From assembly GCA_012033255.1 (NCBI GenBank), contig JAAUSF010000005.1:1-64000 (forward strand): a stretch of 64,000 nucleotides of DNA, written 5' to 3'. How positions within the stretch are numbered: position 1 is the stretch's first letter; each line of letters opens with the position of its first letter. This DNA is from Cyanobacteria bacterium RU_5_0 (GTDB lineage: Bacteria; Cyanobacteriota; Cyanobacteriia; Elainellales; Elainellaceae). The notes under the pieces are model-generated. The model had not been told where the DNA came from. It did no database searches and worked only from the letters and a program-made list of their open reading frames with translations. Below are positions 37,815 through 47,143 of this stretch, in pieces. A program made the translations under genes and the position numbers.

Positions 37815-38358
37815 GAGTGAAAAATGCTCGACTTTTGCTGGAGGTAGATGCCGATGCAAACTTCCGATCGCTTGGCTCGTGCTTGAGCCAAACTCGAATA
37901 TTCCCGAAATCTGATACCAATTTTCTGTGAACCTGCCAAGAAAGAGGGGCGTGAGGACTCCGTCCCCACAAGGGGCGAAGCCCCCTTGACCCCCCTTTGT
38001 TCTGTGCAACCTTAAAAAGAATTGGTATGACCTAGCTTGGTATCTGCTTAGATCAGGTTGATAGTGGTAGCGCCCAAAATTCTAAGACTATTAAGCAAAA
38101 GGGCACGCATTCAAAGCAGAATTAGCTGGGACTGATAACAACACCAGAGCTAATACCTTTGCTCTACACAAGTCTCTTATTCATAGATTAAAGGTAAAGG
38201 GGTGATAAACTCGGGACGAAAAAGTAGTAAAGTCGAAAATTATTTAAGTTTGGCTCAAGTTTGTCACTTTGTCCTGTTTATATTGATGGTGGGTGAACTA
38301 CTGCGCGAACATCCAGTTCCGCACACAATAACTTGAACCTCTTACATGAAGAGAAACA
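37815..38358. other. Divergent control region of the polysaccharide island
   Basis: Lies between the minus-strand operon and the plus-strand GT4 genes. It contains a MITE-like element at 37914-38028 (perfect ataccaatt/aattggtat ends, GC-rich palindromic core). A motif gggtgataaactcgggac at 38200-38217 has an inverted relative at 38256-38270. Confidence 0.55.
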
Positions 38359-39486
38359 ATGTCTATTCTCTGTGTTGGGATGGGATGGTATCCTCATGCG
38401 GCAGGTGGACTAAATCGATATGTTTATGAACTCACTCATCATCTCGCCGCTGTCCAAAATCAGGTTGAACTGTATGCCGTGGGAGTTCCCGAAACGTCAC
38501 CCAATGCTGCGGTAAACCTGATCAATTTAGCTGAACCTACCAGTCCCATGTGGCATCGGCTCTGGTCTGTGCGTACTAATTTTTCCAGGAGCAGTACGGC
38601 TAAGCCAGATGCCATCAACTTACATTTTGCCCTGTACAGCCTTCCTTTATTATCAAATTTGTCTGACGATGTACCTGTAACCTTTACCTTTCATGGACCT
38701 TGGGCACTGGAAAGCGCACAAGAGGGAGTTCACAAACTCAATGTAGGTATGAGGCATTGGATAGAGCGGAGAGTCTACAGTCGTTGCGATCGCTTCATTG
38801 TCCTCAGTCAGGCATTTGGCACCATTTTACACCAGCATTATCGAATTCCCTGGAACAAAATTCATGTGATTCCCGGTGGCGTTGATACGCATCGGTTTCG
38901 ACCTAACCTAGCTCCTCGACAAGCACGTGAGTACCTGAACTGGCCTGACGATCGCCCCATTTTGTTTGCTCCTCGCCGTTTAGTGCAGCGCATGGGACTG
39001 GATAAACTGCTAAGCGCACTGGCTCAAGTCAAGTCTAAAATTCCGGATGTTTGGCTGGCGATCGCCGGTAAAGGATATTTGCGATCGGCTCTGGAACAGC
39101 AAGTGATGGAGTTAGGACTAGAAAATCATGTCTGTTTTCTTGGTTTTTTACCAGATGAGCAGTTGCCGATCGCCTATCAGGCTGCCGATCTGACGGTTAT
39201 TCCCAGTCAGTCGTTAGAAGGATTTGGATTAGTGGTCGTGGAGTCTTTGGCGTGCGGAACTCCAGTTCTGTGTACTCCTGTGGGAGGAATGCCGGAAATT
39301 TTAGCTCACTTTTCACCTCAGCTAATTGCAGATGCGGCAACGGTAGAGGCGATCGCGCTGCGATTAGAAGCCGTGCTGAATGGCACGATCCCTCTACCTT
39401 CACGTACTGACTGTAGTGACTACGCCGCAAAAAATTTCAACTGGTTTAATATCACTCAGCAGGTACAGCACGTTCTCTTGGCGTGA
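38359..39486 (+). CDS. Family 4 glycosyltransferase
   Basis: 375-aa GT4. The N-terminus 'CVGMGWYPHAAGGLNRYVYEL' is the acceptor-side Gly-rich loop. The donor half has 'NKIHVIPGGVDTHRFRP', 'ILFAPRRLVQRMGLDKLLSAL', 'LAIAGKGYLRSALE' and the E-x7-E motif in 'LEGFGLVVVESLACGTPVL'. First gene of the plus-strand half of the island. Nucleotide-sugar donor unknown. Confidence 0.9.
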   Translation: MSILCVGMGWYPHAAGGLNRYVYELTHHLAAVQNQVELYAVGVPETSPNAAVNLINLAEPTSPMWHRLWSVRTNFSRSSTAKPDAINLHFALYSLPLLSNLSDDVPVTFTFHGPWALESAQEGVHKLNVGMRHWIERRVYSRCDRFIVLSQAFGTILHQHYRIPWNKIHVIPGGVDTHRFRPNLAPRQAREYLNWPDDRPILFAPRRLVQRMGLDKLLSALAQVKSKIPDVWLAIAGKGYLRSALEQQVMELGLENHVCFLGFLPDEQLPIAYQAADLTVIPSQSLEGFGLVVVESLACGTPVLCTPVGGMPEILAHFSPQLIADAATVEAIALRLEAVLNGTIPLPSRTDCSDYAAKNFNWFNITQQVQHVLLA

Positions 39487-39500
39487 GGAAGAAATACGCG

Positions 39501-40649
39501 ATGAACATTCTCTTCTTAGATCAGAGTGGTCAACTTGGAGGGGCCGAGCTATCTCTCGCAGATGTTGCAATGCCGTATCGAGAGACTTGTTTAGTAGGAC
39601 TATTGGCAGATGGACCGTTCAGACACCTACTGGAGCAACAGCACATTCCTGTTCAAGTGCTAGCTACACAGCCCATCCCTGTTCGCAAAGATAGTCACTT
39701 CTTGCACAGTTTAGGTAGCTTTGGTTCCCTTGTCCCACTTGTTGCAAGAGTAACCAAGATAGCCCGCAACTATGACATCATTTACGCCAACACGCAAAAA
39801 GCATTAGTGGTGGGTGCGATCGCCAGTTACTTGAGCCGTATTCCTTTGGTTTATCATCTACGAGATATTCTTTCAACTGAACACTTTAGCCCCACCAATT
39901 GCCGCCTTGCCATCACGTTAGCCAATCACTTTGCTTCACTGGTGATTACAAACTCCAGGGCAACTCAAGCAGCGTTTATCAAAGCTGGAGGGTGTTCAGA
40001 GATCACCGAAGTTGTTTATAACGGGTTTAAACCTGAACGTTACTGGACTCAAGAAAGTAACATCAATGCAATCAAACAACAGCTTGGACTCAATGGGCAA
40101 TTTGTCGTGGGTCACTTCAGCCGTTTGTCGCCCTGGAAAGGGCAGCATATTTTGTTGGAAGCCTTGGCTCACTGTCCCCATGATGTAGCAGCTATTTTTG
40201 TGGGTGATGCCCTTTTTGGTGAGCAGGATTATGTTGAACAACTCCACAAACAAGTGGCAGAACTTGGGCTGGAACAACGAGTTCAGTTTTTAGGATTTCG
40301 TTCAGATGTGGTGCCCTTGATGGCTGCCTGCGATTTGATTGTTCACACGTCAATTGCTCCAGAACCATTTGGACGAGTGATTGTTGAAGCGATGCTATGC
40401 GATCGTCCCGTCATTGCAACGGCGACAGGAGGAGTACTCGAATTAGTCGAGCCAGGTAAAACGGGATGGTTGGTGCCTCCTGGCAATGCTCTTGAGGTTG
40501 CCAATGTCATTACGATTTGTCGTCAAAATTGGGAGTCTACAAGAGCGATCGCCAATCAAGCCCAATTACAGGCTTGTGAGCGTTTTAATCTGGCAACAAC
40601 CAACCAGCAAATTGCTCAATTGCTGAAGTTGTATTGCAAAACCGATTAA
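39501..40649 (+). CDS. Family 4 glycosyltransferase
   Basis: 382-aa GT4 with 'ILFLDQSGQLGGAELSLADV', 'VVYNGFKPERY', 'VVGHFSRLSPWKGQHILLEAL', 'AIFVGDALFGEQDY', 'VQFLGFRSDVVPLMAACD' and 'APEPFGRVIVEAMLCDRPV' (E-x7-E). A GTG at 39483 overlaps the previous stop, but the ATG at 39501 has GAGGAAGAA at a good distance and starts the conserved strand. Transcribed with its neighbours. Confidence 0.9.
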   Translation: MNILFLDQSGQLGGAELSLADVAMPYRETCLVGLLADGPFRHLLEQQHIPVQVLATQPIPVRKDSHFLHSLGSFGSLVPLVARVTKIARNYDIIYANTQKALVVGAIASYLSRIPLVYHLRDILSTEHFSPTNCRLAITLANHFASLVITNSRATQAAFIKAGGCSEITEVVYNGFKPERYWTQESNINAIKQQLGLNGQFVVGHFSRLSPWKGQHILLEALAHCPHDVAAIFVGDALFGEQDYVEQLHKQVAELGLEQRVQFLGFRSDVVPLMAACDLIVHTSIAPEPFGRVIVEAMLCDRPVIATATGGVLELVEPGKTGWLVPPGNALEVANVITICRQNWESTRAIANQAQLQACERFNLATTNQQIAQLLKLYCKTD

Positions 40650-40747
40650 GTAATCAGACAGAGTTAATTACACATCGGTCATGTTCTTGTGCATTATTTC
40701 TGGTGTCATCGCTCTGTATCTCAATTGATTACTACCAGAGGTATTTA

Positions 40748-41809
40748 ATGCGTATACTGCATGTTCTAAATCATATTCGACAAGTTGGTAATGGAATTGT
40801 CAACGTGACAATCGATTTAGCCTGTTTGCAAGCTGCATCAGGTCAGGAAGTAGGGGTTGCCTCCATAGGTGGAGAGTATGAGGCATTACTGACACGCTAT
40901 GGGGTTAAGCATTTTCAACTCGATCAAACGAGACGACCCATCAATTTGATCAAATCTGTCTGGCGCTATCGCACGATCGTGCAAAACTTTCAGCCTGATA
41001 TTGTTCACGCTCACATGATGACTGGAGTTGTGCTAGCCAAAGGTTTAAGAGCAAATTCTGGGTATGTTCTCGTCTCCACTGTTCATAATGAGTTTCAGCG
41101 CAGTGCAATACTTATGGGTTGGGCCGATCGCGTGATTGCTGTCAGTCATGCGGTTGCTCAATCAATGGTTAAACGGGGTGTTCCTAAGCAGAAACTGCGA
41201 GTTGTGACAAACGGAACACTGGGGAGTCCTCGTACACGCCTATTAAAGGATTACTATCCTGCATCACTCAAGCATCCCGCGATCGTCACGGTTGCAGGAC
41301 TGTATCAACGGAAAGGAATTGCTGAATTAATTGATGCGTTTGCTCAAGTTGCGCCAGATTTTCCGGACGCGCATCTTTATATCGTGGGAAAGGGTCCTGA
41401 TCAAACAAGGTTTGAAACACAGGCACAACGTACAGGTGTGGCAGAACGCATTCACTTTGAAGGCTTTCAACCGGAACCACAACAATATTTAATAGCCGCA
41501 GATATTTTCATTCTTGCGTCTCATCGCGACCCTTCTCCGCTAGTCATCCCAGAAGCTCGTGAAGCGGGTTGTGCCATTATTGCGAGTCAGGTTGATGGTA
41601 TTCCTGAAGCATTAGACAACGGGCAAGCAGGCATCTTAGTTCCGCCAGCCGATAGCTGTGCTTTAGCGATTGCCTTGCAACAACTACTCAGTGACTCTGT
41701 TCTCTTACACAAATGGAAGAACCAGGCTAAACAAAATCTAGAGCCGTTAACTGCTTTGCGTGTGAATGAGGAAATATTAGCGGTATATCATGAGTTAGTA
41801 AGTATCTGA
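40748..41809 (+). CDS. Family 4 glycosyltransferase
   Basis: 353-aa GT4. 'ILHVLNHIRQVGNGIVNVTID', 'DIVHAHMMTGVVLAKGLR', 'IVTVAGLYQRKGIAELIDAF', 'LYIVGKGPDQTRFE' and 'HRDPSPLVIPEAREAGCAI' are the GT-B landmarks; the terminal motif has D-P-S-P in place of E-x-F-G, so the first catalytic-region Glu is shifted or lost. The start at 40748 (AGAGGT ribosome-binding site) is preferred over 40634, which overlaps the previous gene. It converges on the glycoside hydrolase gene, overlapping by 15 nt. Confidence 0.86.
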   Translation: MRILHVLNHIRQVGNGIVNVTIDLACLQAASGQEVGVASIGGEYEALLTRYGVKHFQLDQTRRPINLIKSVWRYRTIVQNFQPDIVHAHMMTGVVLAKGLRANSGYVLVSTVHNEFQRSAILMGWADRVIAVSHAVAQSMVKRGVPKQKLRVVTNGTLGSPRTRLLKDYYPASLKHPAIVTVAGLYQRKGIAELIDAFAQVAPDFPDAHLYIVGKGPDQTRFETQAQRTGVAERIHFEGFQPEPQQYLIAADIFILASHRDPSPLVIPEAREAGCAIIASQVDGIPEALDNGQAGILVPPADSCALAIALQQLLSDSVLLHKWKNQAKQNLEPLTALRVNEEILAVYHELVSI

Positions 41810-43156
41810 CTTCTCACCCTCAGGTTCAGCGTTACGAGCAGGTGTTAATTCGATCGCAATAGGAGAATCGGGTACATCGAGAGTCAGTTGTTGAGGATTT
41901 GTATATTGCTCAAATGGAAGGTTTGAATGAAGGGGTTGATAGACAACAGCTTTTTTAATGACCGTATTCAGCATCACGGTTACACGTTGGTTCGTCACCG
42001 TAATATCTCTCTTCTGCCTACTATCCCAGCTTCTTACTGCTTGCCACAGAATCAGATAGAATGCACCGTTGCGTTTTTGTAAAAGCGTATGATGGACTTG
42101 ATGTGTGGCACCTTGTAGACGATAGTTTAAGGACTTCAACGGAAAACTAGAACCTGGATCGTTGAGAAGAAAAATAAGGTTTTTAATTGTATTAAAGGAC
42201 GGTTTTGGTGAACCGTCATACCGGAGAAGACCAAAATTTTGTTCTTGATTAGTTCCTATACTGCCATTAATCAATTCGTATAGGAACGTTCTTTGGACAC
42301 CAAGGTTGAAGTTTTCTAGCAATAACCTTGGGAGATATTTGTTTGATGCGTGTTCAGATATCGCTGATTTGGATGAAGAATTTTCGATCGCATTATGATA
42401 TCCTGTTTCCGTTGCAACGATCGGTTTATCCTCTCCACATACTATGCGAGCATAAGGAATATACCAGTGACTCACATCATCGGTCGGTGGCGCACCATTG
42501 ACCGGGTAGCTGTGCATATTACACAAATCTCCCGATCGTAAAAAACCCAGTTTCTTGGCATTTCTCCCTTGTCCCATAGATGGCATTAATACAGGCAAAG
42601 ATGTTGTATTTGTATCACCTTTGATCGCTGCGTATAAGGCATTCTGGTAATTACGGGTGCCTTCTGGAAATGGCTCTCCGTTGTAGGAGAAATTGAACCT
42701 TACAACATCCGTTTCGTTTGGTCCTTCGATCGCTTCTATGGATCGCAAAACCGTCTTAGCAATGGTTATTGCATCGAGCGGCTGAATTCCATCCGTCGGA
42801 GACATAATCAAGGTTGACTTGATCCCGATCGTTCCCAAGTCGTTCAACTTTTCAAAAAATTCTGAATCTCTGCCACCATCACGAATATGGCGAATTCCCA
42901 ATTCTTCCAACCTGGGTTTAATGATGTCATCATAGCGTCCGTAAGCTGTATTCAGATAGCGTAGATGGGTATTAACCCCGATCGAATCAACAAAGGAATC
43001 TGCGCTACGAGCCTGTTCTATTCGCGTCTGCATTGATGGTGCAAACCAGCCGATACAAGCCATTAGCGTAGCGATGAACAGTAGAGTCAGCGCATAGGGT
43101 CTGAATCGATCGAGGCACAACACAACTAAAGAATGCAAATTAAGTAACTGACGCAT
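41795..43156 (-). CDS. Membrane-anchored glycoside hydrolase-like protein (clan A fold)
   Basis: 453-aa protein. One N-terminal membrane segment ('ALTLLFIATLMACIGWF') is followed by a periplasmic TIM-barrel-like domain. 'GVNTHLRYLNTAYGRYDDI', 'IRHIRDGG', 'IEGPNETD' (probable acid/base Glu) and 'IVATETGYHNA' (probable nucleophile Glu) fit retaining clan-A hydrolases such as GH39-type enzymes. It probably trims or remodels the exported polysaccharide. A TTG start at 43198 is possible, but the ATG at 43156 follows ACAGGT and leads directly into the membrane segment. A tiny membrane-peptide frame precedes it. Confidence 0.7.
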   Translation of the reverse strand: MRQLLNLHSLVVLCLDRFRPYALTLLFIATLMACIGWFAPSMQTRIEQARSADSFVDSIGVNTHLRYLNTAYGRYDDIIKPRLEELGIRHIRDGGRDSEFFEKLNDLGTIGIKSTLIMSPTDGIQPLDAITIAKTVLRSIEAIEGPNETDVVRFNFSYNGEPFPEGTRNYQNALYAAIKGDTNTTSLPVLMPSMGQGRNAKKLGFLRSGDLCNMHSYPVNGAPPTDDVSHWYIPYARIVCGEDKPIVATETGYHNAIENSSSKSAISEHASNKYLPRLLLENFNLGVQRTFLYELINGSIGTNQEQNFGLLRYDGSPKPSFNTIKNLIFLLNDPGSSFPLKSLNYRLQGATHQVHHTLLQKRNGAFYLILWQAVRSWDSRQKRDITVTNQRVTVMLNTVIKKAVVYQPLHSNLPFEQYTNPQQLTLDVPDSPIAIELTPARNAEPEGEKSDTY

Positions 43157-43181
43157 TTGACCTGTAAGGCGAACAATCCGG

Positions 43182-43277
43182 TTAACCGCCCGCAGCAAAT
43201 GTTGCCATTACCAGGATCGACAACAATAACCCAGGACTTAACAATGCAATCAAGGGCAACAGTTCACTCATTTCCAT
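43182..43277 (-). CDS. Possible 31-aa single-TM micropeptide
   Basis: ATG-to-TAA frame with a mostly hydrophobic product (MEMSELLPLIALLSPGLLLS, then ILVMATFAAGG). AGAGAAAG lies upstream of the ATG, and the stop is 26 nt before the glycoside hydrolase ATG. It may be a leader peptide or a small membrane subunit. Confidence 0.35.
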   Translation of the reverse strand: MEMSELLPLIALLSPGLLLSILVMATFAAGG

Positions 43278-43384
43278 AATTCTTTCTCTCAGAGAAACTC
43301 AACTATTAGTTTAAACAATAAAAGTGACAATTCCGGGATACGATAAAACGCTAATAATATATGGGATAGCTCTCAGTCCATTAA

Positions 43385-45058
43385 CTAAAGCTTGCCCGCC
43401 ATGATATCCTTCACCCGATCGGCTAAACGAGTAGCGAGAGCAACGATCGTCAGTGTTGGAGTGAGGCAACTTCCGGTTGGGAACACAGAACTGCCAGCAA
43501 TAAACAGGTTAGATATGCCGTGAACTTTACAGTTGGCATCAACAACGCCCTGCCTCGGATCATGATCCATGCGAGTTGTGCCCATGTGGTGCGATGCGCC
43601 AAGGCTAGACACAAGGAGTTCACCGTTTTCTCCGCGCTGTGGTTTAAACCGACCGATGCCAGACTGAGCTAATTCTTCTGCCAAAATTGCCTGAGCGCGA
43701 TCGATTCCTTGGAGATCGGCTTCTTGCCAAGAAGATTGCAGATGAATCCGGCGTCTGCCAAGCGCATCGATCCCTTCACCAAGCATCAAGCGGTTATCCG
43801 GATGGGGAACTTGCTCAACCAAGTGCAGCACCTCAAAGACGCCATACGCCCGCTCTTTGTTTTGCTGGATCTGTGACCAGTTGCCCGTACTGAGGTTCGC
43901 CCAGAAAGGGTCAGGGCGCTTAGTCAGTTTGCCATAAGCGGCATCTACAAGTTCATCCATGCCCATAAGAACATTCTTGATATCTTGGAAGAATCCTGTT
44001 GCACCCTGTTGCAAGCATTTCTCTTGCGTCAGTCGCCTGAGAGAGGTGATTGCTTCGGCATCGGGAAACCACCGGGGACGAGGGAAAATCCAGGACGCGA
44101 TATTCAAGGCTTGTTCTCGGTACATGACTTCTTTGGTGAGGGTAAGCCCACCCAGAACATGAGTCCCGTTCACATCTCGCATATCATATAGTGCAGTTTT
44201 ATTAAAGATTTGGCGATCGAACGGCACAATCGTTCCTCCATGAACGATCGGGTGATCCATGAAGAACCGTCCTAACAGGTCATATTCATTCCCAATGCCG
44301 TTTTGATGGGTTTTGTTGGAAAGCATGAGCAAGTGAGTGTTTTCTACCCCACCTGCCGCCAACAGCACGATTTTTGCAGAAACCCAGAAACGGTTGCCCT
44401 GTAGCGTCCCCACTCGAACTTGGTTCACGGTTTGCCCTGATGCATCGGTTTCTAGTTCGAGGGCATTCGCGTAGCAGTAGACGGTAATGTTTGGGGCACG
44501 ATCGATTTCTATCCGATATTGTTGGGTGAACACCTGACCATTGCCAAACATGAACATCGACGTTTTCACCCGATTAGTCTTAAAGGGAAGTTGAGGCGTT
44601 TCTTCCGTCGTCCAATGGTCTGTGTCGTAGGCGTAGGGACCGGCTCCCATGATGGCTTGTGCCCGTTCATAGTAGGGGTCAAGATGCTGGCGATCGAAAG
44701 ACCAACCGCTATGAGGCAACCAATCTCGCTTCTCGAAGTCTACTTCCTCAAAAGGAATTAGCCGCACTCCGTTCTGCGTATGGCTAAGTTTCACTCCCCA
44801 GTAGCCTGCATTTCCCCCAAACCGACGATTGCGGTTCTCAGGCAAAACTTGCACAAAGGTTCCATCCGATTCCACTTCACCAAGCGATCGAGTTGTTTCA
44901 TCTGGAAGCTCAAATCCGCCACTTTCCAACAAGCAGACCCGAAAATCCTGTTCGGCAAACTCTCGTGCTAAAGTAATCCCTGCGGGTCCGGCTCCAACGA
45001 TGCAGACATCTGCTTCGATCGTTTCTTCAGCAGGTAATATACGTGAATCGATAATCAT
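43385..45058 (-). CDS. GMC-family FAD oxidoreductase
   Basis: 557-aa flavoprotein. The FAD-binding GxGxxG is in 'VCIVGAGPAGITLAREFAEQ', with the ribose-binding acid in 'CLLESGGFELP'. Middle motifs are 'NRRFGGNAGYWGVKL' and 'ILLAAGGVENTHLLMLS', and the C-terminal pattern is 'SLGASHHMGTTRMDHDPRQG' with the active-site His, then 'NLFIAGSSVFPTGSCLTPTLTIVALA'. GMC enzymes oxidise alcohols, sugars or sterols. Last member of the polysaccharide island, ~100 bp after the micropeptide region, so it may act on a sugar. Substrate unknown. Confidence 0.88.
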   Translation of the reverse strand: MIIDSRILPAEETIEADVCIVGAGPAGITLAREFAEQDFRVCLLESGGFELPDETTRSLGEVESDGTFVQVLPENRNRRFGGNAGYWGVKLSHTQNGVRLIPFEEVDFEKRDWLPHSGWSFDRQHLDPYYERAQAIMGAGPYAYDTDHWTTEETPQLPFKTNRVKTSMFMFGNGQVFTQQYRIEIDRAPNITVYCYANALELETDASGQTVNQVRVGTLQGNRFWVSAKIVLLAAGGVENTHLLMLSNKTHQNGIGNEYDLLGRFFMDHPIVHGGTIVPFDRQIFNKTALYDMRDVNGTHVLGGLTLTKEVMYREQALNIASWIFPRPRWFPDAEAITSLRRLTQEKCLQQGATGFFQDIKNVLMGMDELVDAAYGKLTKRPDPFWANLSTGNWSQIQQNKERAYGVFEVLHLVEQVPHPDNRLMLGEGIDALGRRRIHLQSSWQEADLQGIDRAQAILAEELAQSGIGRFKPQRGENGELLVSSLGASHHMGTTRMDHDPRQGVVDANCKVHGISNLFIAGSSVFPTGSCLTPTLTIVALATRLADRVKDIMAGKL

Positions 45059-45744
45059 ATCTTAACTCCTGGCAGGTAAATGAGAAAATGAGAACGCAAA
45101 AATGTTTTTGCGTCTTAACCGTACTGATCGGGTGAGTGATGTTGTGATGTCCCTAGAGTTCTTGATGACTGTGCATCAGAGGAACTCACAAAGTAGATGG
45201 ACAAGATAAATTTCACACGGTGTCGAAGTAAATTAGCGATTCCAGCTACTTCGATATGTAATTAATTTCGTACAACTACTTAGCAATTGAATCAAACCCA
45301 CCTAACAAAGATTATTGAATCAAACCCACCTAAAAGAATGACTGACTTACGGGCTGTTTTCATAAAGGAAATATAGTTTTTTGAAGAGCCTTTACAAGAA
45401 AAACACACCTTATCCTACATAGTTTAACAAAGATTCCACCTGTCAATTTTTGTTGATTTTGCCATCGGTCGGGGCAGACCCACGTGTCTACCCTCTCAGC
45501 TAGGGCACCCCACAGGGATTGCCCCGTTTTGAAGCGCGGAATGTGGGCTTCTCTAAGCTATTCCTGATAATGGGGCTAATGAAAAACCCAGAGACTCCAA
45601 TGCTCCGGGAAAAAGAGGTATCCAGCTTTCGGTGCTACCTCAATCCGTAACTGGATGCATGTGAGCGCGTCTTTTCTCACGATCCTCTAAGTATCTGTCG
45701 GGGTTAACTGAATGGGCTACGTAGAATTCCTTTACACAGGCGAC
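45059..45744. other. Intergenic region with direct repeat and structured segment
   Basis: No gene recognised. A 20-bp direct repeat (attgaatcaaacccacctaa) occurs at 45286-45305 and 45314-45333, period 28. Positions 45465-45700 are GC-richer, with several palindromes (around 45472-45492 and 45505-45535); they look like a structured RNA or the end of a lost mobile element. Confidence 0.5.
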
Positions 45745-46383
45745 TTATCCTGCTGGCAAGATGAAGTTAAATGTGGCTTGTTTGCCATCGTCTATCTCTT
45801 GAACGGCTAACAACAACGCTGGTTGAAACAAGCGATCGCGTTCATTTTGTGGCTCTTCCGGAAAGTAGAGTTGCGTGGTAAGAACAGGTTGATTCGGTGC
45901 CTGTACTTTGACATGAAAATGGCGAGTACGTCCTGGATATAGCCCTGGAATGATGGTTTCTAACGAATAGTAACCTGCGTCATCCGTAAATTGATGTCCT
46001 CGCAAACGGTAGCCCACATTGTCATACTCACCTTCGGCATCTGAGTGCCAAACATCGACTAATGCACGGGCAATCGGGGCGCAATTGCTGGAGAGAACCT
46101 GTCCTGTGAGGATGATTGTTGTACCTGTGATGCCTGGTTCCAATAGAGATGTGCGCTCAGGGGAATCAGGCGTGTAATAGGGACCTTCAGTTTGAGAGGG
46201 TGTCAGGTCACTATCGTCACAAGCAGGAGTCAGGGGTAATTGCGCGGGTTGTGCAGATGCAGTTGTTTCTGTCGTTCGAGTAGCAGGTTGCTTAGTGCAG
46301 GTTGCTACTGCTAATGAAGCGAGTGACATCGTTCCAAGGTGCAGAAACCTTCGGCGCGATCGATAGATTAAATAGCGTCTCAT
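45745..46383 (-). CDS. Intradiol ring-cleavage dioxygenase-like lipoprotein
   Basis: 212-aa protein. The twin-Arg-like start 'RSRRRFLHLGTMSLASL' leads to a lipobox-like 'LAVATC', so it is probably an exported lipoprotein. The domain is of the protocatechuate 3,4-dioxygenase/intradiol type. It has 'TEGPYYTPDSPERTSL', 'ALVDVWHSDAEGEYDN' and 'GYRLRGHQFTDDAGYYSLET', followed by 'PGLYPGRTRHFHVKVQ'. Fe(III) ligands would be the Tyr residues and the two His of RHFHV. Members of this exported group occur in many bacteria without known aromatic pathways, so the true substrate is uncertain. Confidence 0.85.
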   Translation of the reverse strand: MRRYLIYRSRRRFLHLGTMSLASLAVATCTKQPATRTTETTASAQPAQLPLTPACDDSDLTPSQTEGPYYTPDSPERTSLLEPGITGTTIILTGQVLSSNCAPIARALVDVWHSDAEGEYDNVGYRLRGHQFTDDAGYYSLETIIPGLYPGRTRHFHVKVQAPNQPVLTTQLYFPEEPQNERDRLFQPALLLAVQEIDDGKQATFNFILPAG

Positions 46384-46510
46384 GACTTTCTCGATTGCGA
46401 GTTAGCAACGGTTATAAAGTAGTACCTCCATTGTGACGTTTGCTCGATCGGATTGATAGTTATATCTGGGTTCGATTCGGTTCGTAAGGTTGTACCGCTC
46501 CAGTGATCTA

Positions 46511-47143
46511 TTACGCCTTCGCCGTTTTGCGTCCTCTAGTAGAAGTAGTGCGAGATTTGGATTGAGCGGTTGAGGGTGTTTCAGTGGAAGTCTGGCGCGA
46601 TCGGGTCTGCTTCGAGGTCTTGGATTGTGCATCGGTGGCTGTGGGTTCTGAACTCACTTCCGCCGATGTACGCCTTCTTCTACGAGATGTGGCAGGAGCG
46701 AGTGATTCTGCTTCAGAAGCCGCTTTTGCAGTGTCCTCGTTGGCTACGGTGGGTTCTGGTAAATCAGCTGTTACAGGAATTTCATCAGTTGTAGCTAAGC
46801 CCGTGGCAGTTTGGCTTGGTTTGTTGCGAGTTCGTCTGGGTTTTGTTTCGCCTGTGGATGACCGTTTACGAGGGGAACGATCGCTACGGGTTAAAACATA
46901 TCGCTTCAGAGTCGAGGGTTGAATGTCGATACCCTGTTGCGCCAACATCGGCACTAACTCCTCATAGCTGTACCCTTTTGCTAATGCTGCTTCAATTGGT
47001 TCGCGCAACTGTTCGATCGTTTGGCGCAATGATAGTGTCTCTGGAGTCTTTTCAGGTAATTCTCGCAGAGCTGTTCCTACTTGTTCAAGAGTTTGTTTAG
47101 ATACAAACTTCACTCTGGGGCGTCTAAGTACTTGAGTGGTCAT
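46511..47143 (-). CDS. Protein with helical N-domain and basic Ser/Thr-rich tail
   Basis: 210-aa protein. The N-terminal ~85 residues are a conserved helical domain with 'LRQTIEQLREPIEAALAKGY' and 'SYEELVPMLAQQGIDIQPST', then 'LKRYVLTR'. The last part looks like a helix-turn-helix similar to those in cyanobacterial plasmid or mobilisation-type proteins. The rest (about 86-210) is low-complexity Ser/Thr/Lys/Arg with several RRRR-type clusters, which would bind nucleic acid. The function is not recognised. It is upstream of the dioxygenase gene by ~130 bp on the same strand. Confidence 0.6.
   Translation of the reverse strand: MTTQVLRRPRVKFVSKQTLEQVGTALRELPEKTPETLSLRQTIEQLREPIEAALAKGYSYEELVPMLAQQGIDIQPSTLKRYVLTRSDRSPRKRSSTGETKPRRTRNKPSQTATGLATTDEIPVTADLPEPTVANEDTAKAASEAESLAPATSRRRRRTSAEVSSEPTATDAQSKTSKQTRSRQTSTETPSTAQSKSRTTSTRGRKTAKA

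Noticed and set aside
37815-38009. N-terminal extension of the GT4 gene at 36693
   Set aside because: The extension is encoded by a MITE-like repeat and precedes the conserved N-terminal strand; the ATG at 37814 is better.
46570-47100. Plus-strand frames opposite the basic-tailed protein
   Set aside because: Overlapping frames caused by biased composition of the real minus-strand gene.
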